DNA of 29,369 nucleotides from CAJUOR01 sp964596105 (GTDB taxonomy: Bacteria; Bacillota_I; Bacilli_A; Erysipelotrichales; Coprobacillaceae). A model generated the notes under the pieces. It saw nothing but the letters and a program-made list of their open reading frames with translations, did not search any database and was not told the origin of the DNA. The stretch's first letter is position 1. Each line of letters begins with the position of its first letter. The DNA is taken from the NCBI GenBank assembly GCA_964596105.1, contig CAZQRT010000009.1, positions 1 through 29,369 on the forward strand, read 5' to 3'. Of this stretch, positions 16,401 to 22,732 are shown piece by piece. Position numbers and translations under genes: made by a program.

Positions 16401-16750
16401 AGATTTTACTGTCCTACGCTGATAAAATCACCGCTTATCAGAATAGTTCCTTGTTTCAGTACTGCTTAAAAGCGGATACCTACCTGAAAGAGCAGCCGTT
16501 TGTCTACGAGGAGGACGGGGTTTTATATCACGGCGTCATGGACGCTCTGGCGATCAAGGATCAGGAAATCGTTTTAATTGACTATAAAACCGACCGCGTG
16601 CCCGCTACCAGCGGCGACGACTTTCTGGCTGACCGGCACCGCGCTCAGCTGGAGCTTTACAAAAAGGCGCTGCGGGCGATGTTTCCCGGCTATGAGGTGC
16701 ATGCCTGGCTTTATTACTTAAATATTCAACGGGCGGTATTGATCGCTTAG
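13442..16750 (+). CDS. addA: AddA helicase-nuclease subunit
   Basis: A 1102-aa UvrD/RecB-type 3'-5' helicase fused to a nuclease; with AddB it unwinds and resects double-strand breaks. Motifs in order: Q-motif LNPQQKAAV, Walker A APAGSGKTRIL (about 23-33), LTFTQAAAAEM, Walker B IDEYQDTN (about 380), GDMKQAIYRFRQADP (about 407), NYRSS, TIHKSKGLEFP (about 720), and YVALTRAKEKL (about 812). The C-terminal nuclease has YHGVMDAL and IDYKTDR near 1035-1050, with QLELYKKAL after it. It is a little shorter than B. subtilis AddA (1232 aa) but complete in all motifs. Its start overlaps the addB end by 8 nt, so the two subunits are coupled. The promoter of the next operon overlaps its last codons. Confidence 0.96.
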   Translation: MAELNPQQKAAVDARGREILVSAPAGSGKTRILVTRILALIESGIPVNRLLVLTFTQAAAAEMKQRLAAQLEEKIHESSGERKTYLQEQKEQLPFCDITNFHGYCHHLLSQYGYLLGIAPGYDILEDTDWLFDMALDLALDEALKSEETKNMRALYFYRREDLKTTLKKLHQVFSSLPDKDAFLDFMDREVYGFFSGDEPLEKWAFYGDIKKLLKEKIEDGLSALESLKRFCEANGIWPFYEKMNDKAIPYEAYKECLESSLIDLQPHEPAPMASIPWKKLGEDAKAEYNRRKALILKPFQDAYQSYIMTNREDLRAMMAESHRALKWLCALEKQVESVYSKLKESRNVLDFNDLEKGAMALLKTPLRDLLTGQYDEIMIDEYQDTNMVQETLIKTIAQDRVPVFMVGDMKQAIYRFRQADPEIFRAKYETFGKNENGVRIDLNVNYRSSKTILAVVNYLFNQLMDTSVGELEYVKDPSAYLRHGNQGIVCDEAAEVLLVNSTDMADEDPLEYEAVMTAQRILELHFEQGYKYADIAVLMRQTAGFMTYKRVFDRYGIPTSIVLSKGLLASVEISQLMSVYRYFADEDDEAALYAILRAPFLFSHFSDQMLIQYRGRLKAALNSEAVFADCKKALDDLKERFYHERFDLWHADFFSVSGYLDLVRGLRNGSQRANNLLLWVDMISQQDFHTFRDWLDYFESLSHDEPATLPRSEPGVVFMTIHKSKGLEFPVVFVANHQHHFNLSDSKDTVIFDKNLTLGIKPRQWLSLPSFIGDEPVTYNVPTVFDSFFMKLLVDLQNRQSISEELRIYYVALTRAKEKLILTGALDEEGMAKYQSQLADIDEDEWLLPRRMRQAKCLLDWLMPCLLRNDNLKSTMKETASADIQFQWLGKEEILAGTKEYVVKKAPKVTKQLFAMADYPYLDEVDSPETRTPTSLADHYFGGTSSHASDAAEIGTLVHDFMEHLDAREVTDIISSSARYDEKEKEILLSYADKITAYQNSSLFQYCLKADTYLKEQPFVYEEDGVLYHGVMDALAIKDQEIVLIDYKTDRVPATSGDDFLADRHRAQLELYKKALRAMFPGYEVHAWLYYLNIQRAVLIA

Positions 16751-16768
16751 GATGTTTTTTGTTATAAT
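16739..16768 (+). promoter_or_regulatory. Sigma-A-type promoter for the xpaC-like to uppP operon
   Basis: TTGATC (16739-16744), an 18-nt spacer and a perfect TATAAT (16763-16768), with the -35 region inside the last codons of addA. It lies 24 nt before the start of the next gene, giving a very short leader. Confidence 0.7.
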
Positions 16769-16791
16769 GTTTTCATATGGAGGGGATGCTG

Positions 16792-17619
16792 ATGTTGAAT
16801 ATATTAAACGGACTTATGGCAGCCCTGCTCATTTTGGTCGGAATGATCAATGGTAATTTTCTGCTGCTATTGCTTGGCGGCGCGGATCTGGTTTATGTTT
16901 TATACAATCTCTGGAGCCGGGATAAAGATGAAAGACAGGAGACGAAGGCGCAAAAAATGAAGGCCAAACAGGTTAATGACCTCAAGGCCAGTCAGGCAAC
17001 TTTGCGTCTGAATGATCATATTGTTTTCTACAGCCGCGAGCCGGTCAAAGATATCGGCGAGCTGGGGGTTTATTATGATGATGAACTGGCGGGATTCCTT
17101 GCTGATTTCAAGGATGATGAGCGTTTTGTCGCCACGTATCACCGCCTGGTTTCCGGGCTGGAGGAGCTGCTGACAGAAAAGCCGGTAGAGGAGATTCAGC
17201 AGACCGGGGAAAGAAAGGCGCGGGATTTCGCTGTGCTTTTCGAAAGGAGGCTGCGGTCTTTGGCGGTTGCCAGTGTCCAGGATGAGCTTGAGGAGATCGT
17301 GGATCTTTTGTATGAGATCGACCGTCTTGAGCAGAAGTATCCCCAGATCAAAAAGCAGACCGCGCGGCTTTATGATCAGTATCTGCCGATCCTGGATGGT
17401 ATTTTAGAGCAGGCGGAGGATGTCGCGGATAAAAACGGCGATTTGTCGTCGCTGTCCGACCGCATGCAAAATGCCGTGATGGCGACAAAAGAGGCTATCA
17501 AGATATTGATGTCACGGTTTATTTCCGGCGATATGCTGAATCTGTCGACCGATTTAACGGTTCTGGAGACGGTGCTGCGCAAGGATGGTCTGATCGGAGG
17601 TGGCCATGATGAAGGATAA
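16792..17619 (+). CDS. XpaC-like membrane protein (5-bromo-4-chloroindolyl phosphate hydrolysis family)
   Basis: A 275-aa protein with two hydrophobic segments at the N-terminus (about residues 2-17 and 20-38), then a long charged, helix-rich cytoplasmic part. The last 90 residues match my recollection of the XpaC family C-terminus: a KKQTARLYDQYLPILDGILE helix, then a stretch ending in DLTVLETVLRKDGL. The family name comes from a plate phenotype; the true function is unknown. XpaC genes often sit beside telA; here the next gene is not telA-like. The ATG at 16792 is preferred, since GGAGGGG (16779-16785) lies 6 nt upstream; ATGs at 16777 and 16786 overlap or abut that site. It has its own promoter and opens the operon that ends with uppP. 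Confidence 0.6.
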   Translation: MLNILNGLMAALLILVGMINGNFLLLLLGGADLVYVLYNLWSRDKDERQETKAQKMKAKQVNDLKASQATLRLNDHIVFYSREPVKDIGELGVYYDDELAGFLADFKDDERFVATYHRLVSGLEELLTEKPVEEIQQTGERKARDFAVLFERRLRSLAVASVQDELEEIVDLLYEIDRLEQKYPQIKKQTARLYDQYLPILDGILEQAEDVADKNGDLSSLSDRMQNAVMATKEAIKILMSRFISGDMLNLSTDLTVLETVLRKDGLIGGGHDEG

Positions 17620-18091
17620 GAATTCCCCGGAGTTTCTCGATCAGTTTTTCGCGGAGCTGGACAGCAGCAGTTCGACCGCGGATTTCTCGCGGCGTTTAAA
17701 AAAGCAAATGGAAGAGACCCTGCATGACGAGGGTTATGAGAGCTGGGACGATTTGATGAGCCGCAAAAAGGGCCCTTCCTCAGGGGACGGCTTTGCTTAT
17801 GTGAAAAGGGAGCTCGCCAAGGTGCGTTATGACATGCGGCACAGCGGGCCTTTTAAAGACGGCCATCAGGATGCCCTGGAGCAGTACTGGAACAGGATGT
17901 GCGAGCGGCCCAAGGAGATCCAGCTTTTGCGGCCTGATATTGAGGCGGATTTAAAGCAGCACGCGACACGCCGCGGGCGGCGCGACCGTTATATTGAGGG
18001 CTATGTGGCCGGGTTGAATGACCTTCTGGCGATTCTGAAAGGCGCCCGCGAACCGGCGATGAGGAAGGTTAAAGAGGCGGTGGCAAAATGA
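17609..18091 (+). CDS. Unknown small charged cytoplasmic protein
   Basis: A 160-161-aa protein that I do not recognise. It has no signal peptide or membrane segment. The first 50 residues are acidic and serine-rich (ELDSSSSTADFSRRL), the rest is rich in Arg, Lys and Asp with predicted helices. A basic patch TRRGRRDRYIEGYVAG is near residue 125-140, and YWNRMCERPKEIQLLRPDIE precedes it. The start is the ATG at 17609, 8 nt after GGAGG (17596-17600); an adjacent ATG at 17606 is possible. Its beginning overlaps the xpaC-like gene and its end overlaps the rpiR-like gene by 4 nt (ATGA), so it is coupled to both. An RNA- or phospholipid-binding role would be pure speculation from charge alone. Confidence 0.75.
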   Translation: MKDKNSPEFLDQFFAELDSSSSTADFSRRLKKQMEETLHDEGYESWDDLMSRKKGPSSGDGFAYVKRELAKVRYDMRHSGPFKDGHQDALEQYWNRMCERPKEIQLLRPDIEADLKQHATRRGRRDRYIEGYVAGLNDLLAILKGAREPAMRKVKEAVAK

Positions 18092-18882
18092 GGAACGCGC
18101 ATTACCAGCTGGTGAATTATATCAATATCGCGCAGCAGGAGGATGTCTATTACTTCGCGGCCAAGACGATTCTCGAGCATCTCGCCGAGATTCCCGGGTA
18201 CAATATTGCCGAGGTGGCCGCGCTTTGTTACGTTTCTCCGGCGACGATCAGCCGCCTGATCCGGCGCCTGAATTATCCTTCCTTCAATGAATTTAAAAAG
18301 GACGTCAACCACTCTTTAGCGGAGCTGAGTTCGCCGCACTATCCCGGGGAGCCGGTAACGGATATGGCCGGACATGACGGTGAGGAGTTAAAGGCCGCGT
18401 TCTATCAGAAGATTCAGGAAAATCTGGCCTACACGCAAGAGCACCTGAAGATGGCGGTGATCGACCGGGTTGTCTCGTATATGAAGGAAGCGGAGCATAT
18501 TTATTTTTTCGGCTACAGTTTCGCGCAGATGCTGACCGGCCAGCTGCAGACGACGCTGGCGGTTGATCAGAAGCCGGTGCTGGCCAGTACCAATATCAAG
18601 CAGCAGCTGGAGCTGTTAAGGAATGCCGGTCCGGATGATCTTTTGATTGTGACGACGATCACGGGGAATTATTTTCGCTACAATCCGGACGCGTTACGGC
18701 TGTTTACTCATTCCCGGGCGCACAAGGTGATCATCACGCAGAATGACTCTCCCGCGAGCCGTGTCCCGGCTGATGTTTTCATCAGTGTCGGGGCGGAAAA
18801 CGAGTCTTATATCGGGAAGTTTTCGGTGATGATGGTGCTTGAGACGCTGGAGATATTCTATCAGGCAAGGGGGCAGGATTGA
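18088..18882 (+). CDS. MurR/RpiR family transcriptional regulator
   Basis: A 264-aa regulator with an N-terminal RpiR-type helix-turn-helix (about residues 38-75: NIAEVAALCYVSPATISRLI then RRLNYPSFNEFK) and a C-terminal SIS domain (about 125-245) that in this family binds phosphosugars. The first part of the SIS fold is seen in AEHIYFFGYSFAQMLTG. The usual signature near its second strand (S-x-S-G-x-T) is replaced by VTTITGNYFRYNP, so the ligand may differ from the common sugar phosphates. SRVPADVFISVGAE marks the end of the fold. It overlaps the unknown gene upstream by 4 nt and its stop overlaps the uppP start by 1 nt (TGATG). This coupling suggests it controls, or is expressed with, undecaprenyl-phosphate recycling. 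Confidence 0.88.
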   Translation: MRNAHYQLVNYINIAQQEDVYYFAAKTILEHLAEIPGYNIAEVAALCYVSPATISRLIRRLNYPSFNEFKKDVNHSLAELSSPHYPGEPVTDMAGHDGEELKAAFYQKIQENLAYTQEHLKMAVIDRVVSYMKEAEHIYFFGYSFAQMLTGQLQTTLAVDQKPVLASTNIKQQLELLRNAGPDDLLIVTTITGNYFRYNPDALRLFTHSRAHKVIITQNDSPASRVPADVFISVGAENESYIGKFSVMMVLETLEIFYQARGQD

Positions 18883-19787
18883 TGGATTTTCTGGAAATGT
18901 TGAAGGTCATTTTTCTTGGTATCGTGGAAGGCATCACGGAGTGGCTGCCGATCAGTTCCACCGGCCACATGATTCTGGTCAATGAGTTTATTCACCTCAA
19001 AGTCAGCGATGACTTCATGCAGATGTTTCTGGTCGTGATTCAGCTCGGGGCGATTTTAGCGGTGGTCGCGCTTTATTTTAAGCGCCTCTGGCCGTTTGTG
19101 AACCGCCGCGAGGTCAGTAAGCCGCTGCCCGGCAATGAGGGGTTCTTCGGCCGTCTGACCAATCAGTGCCTCTACTTCTGGGACCGCTACTGTGACGCGG
19201 AGAAGTTCACTTTGTGGCTGAAGATTCTGGTGGCGTGCCTGCCGGCGATGGTCGTGGGGCTTTTCTTCGATGATTTTATTGAGGAGCATTTCAATAACTG
19301 GTTTGTGGTCAGTCTCATGCTGATTATTTACGGTATTTTGTTTATCCTTATCGAGAACAGTCAGCTCGTGAAAAATCCCCGCGTCAAGAGGATCAGTCAG
19401 ATCAATTACAAGATCGCTTTGCTGATAGGGATTTTTCAGGTGCTCGCGGTGATCCCGGGCACGAGCCGCTCGGGGGCGACGATTTTAGGCGGCATGGTGA
19501 TCGGAACGAGCCGGACCGTGGCCGCGGAGTTCACGTTCTATCTGGCGATTCCGGTGATGTTCGGGGCGAGTCTCTTGAAGCTGGTGAAGTTCGGATTTGC
19601 TTTCACCGGCACCGAGCTGATCATTTTAGCGGTGGGCATGCTGACAGCCTTCGCGGTTTCGATTTTAGCGATCCGCTTCTTAATGAATTATATTAAAAAG
19701 CATGACTTTAAGATCTTCGGCTATTACCGCATTGCTTTAGGTATCATCGTGCTGATTTACTTTGGCATCAAGACGCTGGTGATGTAG
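18882..19787 (+). CDS. uppP: Undecaprenyl-diphosphatase
   Basis: A 301-aa polytopic membrane enzyme of the UppP/BacA family, which dephosphorylates undecaprenyl diphosphate to the monophosphate carrier used for peptidoglycan and teichoic acid export, and which confers bacitracin tolerance. Active-site motif 1 is EGITEWLPISSTGH, placing Glu16, Glu20 and His29 at positions equivalent to the E. coli catalytic residues. Motif 2, PGTSRSGATI near residue 190-200, holds the essential Arg. About eight hydrophobic segments are visible. It is slightly longer than E. coli UppP (273 aa), with extra sequence near residues 75-100. The ATG at 18882 overlaps the regulator's stop codon; a TTG at 18879 is less likely. 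A terminator begins at its stop codon. Confidence 0.96.
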   Translation: MDFLEMLKVIFLGIVEGITEWLPISSTGHMILVNEFIHLKVSDDFMQMFLVVIQLGAILAVVALYFKRLWPFVNRREVSKPLPGNEGFFGRLTNQCLYFWDRYCDAEKFTLWLKILVACLPAMVVGLFFDDFIEEHFNNWFVVSLMLIIYGILFILIENSQLVKNPRVKRISQINYKIALLIGIFQVLAVIPGTSRSGATILGGMVIGTSRTVAAEFTFYLAIPVMFGASLLKLVKFGFAFTGTELIILAVGMLTAFAVSILAIRFLMNYIKKHDFKIFGYYRIALGIIVLIYFGIKTLVM

Positions 19788-19815
19788 ACCTTGTGATTAT
19801 TCACAGGGTCTTTTT
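19787..19815 (+). terminator. Intrinsic terminator after uppP
   Basis: Stem GACCTTGTGA / TCACAGGGTC (one G-T pair) with a TTAT loop and five T. It begins at the last base of the uppP stop. The next gene's AGGAGG site comes only a few bases after the T-run, so that gene has either read-through expression or no classical promoter. Confidence 0.8.
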
Positions 19816-19827
19816 CAGGAGGGTCAT

Positions 19828-20460
19828 ATGGCTCAAGAAGACAAAAAAAAGCCCGCCGGAAGGCGCGAATTTATCATTTCTTTGATCTTGTACACGCTGG
19901 GGACATTTTTGTGCTGTGTGGCGCGTTATATGGAAACCGGAAGTATCGTCGCGGCTTTGTTTGTGCTCGTTTCTTTTTTGTATCTGACGGTCGTGTTTAT
20001 CCTGTACGGAATTTTCCGGGTGAAGGCGTATCAGATGGGAACCCTGCTGGTGGCTTTTATCTTCGGCGCTTTTACCCTGGGGATCGCCATGCGCTTGTAC
20101 GCCAAGATCTGGTGGTATGATCTTTTGGTTCACGGGGTCAGCGGGGTGTTTTTATCGCTGGCCGGGCTTTGCCTTTGTTATTACCTGGGAAATGCGGGCG
20201 GTAATCTGACGACCGTTTTCTGCTTCTGTTTTGCCATGACAGGCGGGGCGCTGTGGGAGATTGTCGAGTACGTCTTATTTCTGATTACGGGCATCGAGTC
20301 CCAGCATGTCGCCACGACCGGAGTCGGGGACACCATGGAAGACTTGATGATCTGTCTGTTTGGCGCCGTGATATTTGCGATCCTGCATCAGCTGTATATC
20401 CGCAAGGGCTGGTTTTCGTGGCTCTTTGTCCCCGCTGAGCAGTTTAAAGGTAACTCGTGA
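19828..20460 (+). CDS. Polytopic membrane protein, YjdF/DUF2238-like
   Basis: A 210-aa membrane protein with about six hydrophobic segments after a short basic cytoplasmic N-terminus (MAQEDKKKPAGRR). The second half has ALWEIVEY followed about 25 residues later by GVGDTMEDLMICLFGA, an arrangement of charged residues inside membrane helices that resembles the YjdF/DUF2238 family of unknown function. The charged WExxE and DTMxDL residues could face each other in the membrane and bind an ion or small ligand, which is inference. AGGAGGGT lies just upstream of the ATG. No promoter is evident between the uppP terminator and this gene. Its last 17 bases overlap the 3' end of the convergent teichoic acid operon. 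Confidence 0.7.
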   Translation: MAQEDKKKPAGRREFIISLILYTLGTFLCCVARYMETGSIVAALFVLVSFLYLTVVFILYGIFRVKAYQMGTLLVAFIFGAFTLGIAMRLYAKIWWYDLLVHGVSGVFLSLAGLCLCYYLGNAGGNLTTVFCFCFAMTGGALWEIVEYVLFLITGIESQHVATTGVGDTMEDLMICLFGAVIFAILHQLYIRKGWFSWLFVPAEQFKGNS

Positions 20461-21538
20461 TCAGCTGCAGCACGCGGCTGGTGCTTTTGCCGTCCTGATA
20501 GGTAAAGAAGCGGTCTTTTAACTCTTTGCGCTCCTCTGAAGTCGCGAAGCGGTTTTCTTGAATGGCCTGAATAATGTCTTGGCTTGTGAAGCACACCGGG
20601 CAAAAGAGCCTTGTGATATCGACGAAAACGCCGATGTCCTTGCGGTACTCATCGAGATCGGGCACATAGAACAGCAGCGGTTTTTCCAGGATCATGTAGT
20701 TAAAGACGATCGAGGAATAATCGGAGATCAGAATATCGGTGACGCTGAAAAGGGCATGGATGTCCTCATGGTTCATGTTGTAAACCTGGGGATGATCAGC
20801 CAAAGTGGTGTCTTTAAGCTGGGGATGGAATTTGTAGAGGATCACGTAATCCTCGCCGAGCTGATTTAAAATATTGGCGGCGTCAAAGGGAACACTGGAA
20901 AATCCCTGGTAGATATTGCCGCGGAAGGTCGGGGCGTAAAGGATCACTTTTTTGCCGGCCAGAAACGGATGCTCTTCAATAAAGCGCTGCTTGCGTCTGG
21001 TCATCTGGCGGTGGTTGAAGAGGCGGTCGGTGCGCGGCAGCCCGCAGGGAATCACTTGTTCGGGTTTGACGTTAAAGGCGCGGGAGTAAGGCTCAATCCA
21101 GTAATCGGAGGTCGCCAGCACGATATCATAATTGGCGATCTCGTATTTGCGGTCAATGACGTTGCCGAAGTGTTTGATGGCGCCGCAGGCGTGCCACATC
21201 TGAATCACGACGGTTCCTTTTCTTTTAAAGTTGGAAATGACAAAATTGTTATCCTGTAAAAGGATCACCCGCGAGGTGCGCACTAAGTAGAGCTGATAAA
21301 AGCAGTTGAGAAAATAGAGGAACTGGCCTTTCAGGCTCTTGTCGTAGTCTATCAGGCAAAGCTTGATATCATATTTTCCTTTTTTGTTTAACGCTTTGTA
21401 GACGCGGTTGAAGTCGGCGGTCAGATGATCGGCGGCCAGGGCGATGAAGGCGACGCGGTCTTTGTGAACAGAAAGAAAAGCAAGGAAAAGGGAAGCGATT
21501 TTCAAAAGCACTTTGAGAAGCCATTTTTTTGCCGTCAT
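20444..21538 (-). CDS. CDP-glycerol glycerophosphotransferase family protein (TagB-like size)
   Basis: A 364-aa single-domain GT-B enzyme of the TagB/TagF family, which transfers glycerol phosphate (or a related polyol phosphate) from its CDP form to a lipid-linked teichoic acid chain at the inner membrane face. Family motifs: MWHACGAIKHFG (catalytic-type His in WHA), YAPTFRG, a second conserved His in LYKFHPQ, and ISDYSSIVFNY with LEKPLLFY. The N-terminal 20 residues are hydrophobic and basic and could bind the membrane. The length is close to B. subtilis TagB (about 380 aa), the enzyme that adds the first glycerol phosphate, so a primase role is possible. It is the last gene of the operon, overlapping the upstream paralogue by 4 nt (ATGA), and its stop overlaps the convergent membrane protein gene. 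No terminator is seen after it. Confidence 0.88.
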   Translation of the reverse strand: MTAKKWLLKVLLKIASLFLAFLSVHKDRVAFIALAADHLTADFNRVYKALNKKGKYDIKLCLIDYDKSLKGQFLYFLNCFYQLYLVRTSRVILLQDNNFVISNFKRKGTVVIQMWHACGAIKHFGNVIDRKYEIANYDIVLATSDYWIEPYSRAFNVKPEQVIPCGLPRTDRLFNHRQMTRRKQRFIEEHPFLAGKKVILYAPTFRGNIYQGFSSVPFDAANILNQLGEDYVILYKFHPQLKDTTLADHPQVYNMNHEDIHALFSVTDILISDYSSIVFNYMILEKPLLFYVPDLDEYRKDIGVFVDITRLFCPVCFTSQDIIQAIQENRFATSEERKELKDRFFTYQDGKSTSRVLQLITSYL

Positions 21539-22707
21539 AACCCTCTCTCCTTTAAGCGGTCGAGAACATCTCTGGCGCAGTGGCCGTTCTGGCGCTGATT
21601 GAAGCGCTCGTTAAATTTCGCGAGCTTCTGGTAATCGAAATCCTGCCTTTTGACGCCGGCAAGCAGGTCTTCCTCTTTCGTGTAGACTTTGCCGGGCAGA
21701 TCTTTGTTTAAATCCAGGTAAAAGCCGCGCATTTCCTCATCGTATTTCGTGAGATCATACATGTAGAAATAGATTGGGCGGTTGAGGATCGCGTAGTCAA
21801 AAAAGACGCTGGAATAATCCGTGATCAACAGATCGGCATACGGATAGAGATCCGCGATGTCCGCGTCGGCTTTGACCGGATAGAGAAACCCCTCCAGGGC
21901 GGGGTCGTTTTCATATTCATTAATAATCAGGTAGTGTGGCTTGAACAGCACGACATATTCACTGCCCAGTTTTTCTTTCCAGAGATGAAAATCAGCTTCC
22001 AGATGAAAGGTGTATCCTTCATAGACATAGGAGTCATCCCGCCAGGTTGGCGCGTAGAGGATGACTTTTTTTGATTTTTCCAATGGTGTTATGGTTTGCA
22101 GACTGTCATTGCGGGGATAGCCGATTTTCCAGAGCTTCTCTTGAGAAACATGAAAAGCGCGGGGGAAGATCTCATCGCAGTAAGGGTTGGGACTGATCAT
22201 AGCGTCATAGCGCGCGGCGTCGACATCGTAGGTCTCGCACATTTTCTCATAGCTCAGCTGCGAGCGGTAGAAGGTGGTGTTTTCATCGACCTGAATATCG
22301 TGGCCGAGATGTTTAAAGGGCACGCCGTGCCAGGTCTGCAGGTAAAACTGCTGCTTTTTTTTGCGCATATAAAGGGGCAGCTTGCAGTTGACGATCCAGT
22401 ATTTCGCTTTGGACATGTAGTAAAAGTAGGGCAGGCTGAAGTATTCCACGATCTTCGCGCCGGGGATGTCGAGGTTTTGTTGACGGTGATGTTTAATCAT
22501 CCAGACAAAGCGGAAATCTTTGAAATCAGGATCTTCCAGGCAGGCCTCATAGATGGCGCGGGGATTATCGAGATAACCGCGGCCGTGAAAAGATATGAAA
22601 ACCATGAGGTGGGGATCAACGGGGATGAAGCGGTAAACCATCCGGTATAACACCCGGATCACTTTACCCAGAAACTGCTTGATTTTGATGATGAGTCGCC
22701 ACCACAT
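21535..22707 (-). CDS. CDP-glycerol glycerophosphotransferase family protein (TagF/TarF-like)
   Basis: A 390-aa GT-B glycerophosphotransferase of the teichoic acid polymerase family. Motifs: LQTWHGVPFKHLG (His in WHG, about residue 127), YAPTWRDDS, VLFKPHYLI (second conserved His), and LLITDYSSVFFDYA followed by LNRPIYFYMYD. The basic, amphipathic N-terminus (RLIIKIKQFLGKVIRVLYR) is likely a membrane-association helix, as in TagF/TarL proteins. The ATG at 22707 is preferred because GAGGTG lies 6 nt upstream; an ATG at 22728 seven codons earlier has no ribosome site. It could add the second unit, polymerise glycerol phosphate, or act on another polyol phosphate such as ribitol phosphate. Sequence alone does not tell these apart. 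Confidence 0.88.
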   Translation of the reverse strand: MWWRLIIKIKQFLGKVIRVLYRMVYRFIPVDPHLMVFISFHGRGYLDNPRAIYEACLEDPDFKDFRFVWMIKHHRQQNLDIPGAKIVEYFSLPYFYYMSKAKYWIVNCKLPLYMRKKKQQFYLQTWHGVPFKHLGHDIQVDENTTFYRSQLSYEKMCETYDVDAARYDAMISPNPYCDEIFPRAFHVSQEKLWKIGYPRNDSLQTITPLEKSKKVILYAPTWRDDSYVYEGYTFHLEADFHLWKEKLGSEYVVLFKPHYLIINEYENDPALEGFLYPVKADADIADLYPYADLLITDYSSVFFDYAILNRPIYFYMYDLTKYDEEMRGFYLDLNKDLPGKVYTKEEDLLAGVKRQDFDYQKLAKFNERFNQRQNGHCARDVLDRLKERGL

Positions 22708-22732
22708 GCCTTTCACCTCTTCGCTCATGATA

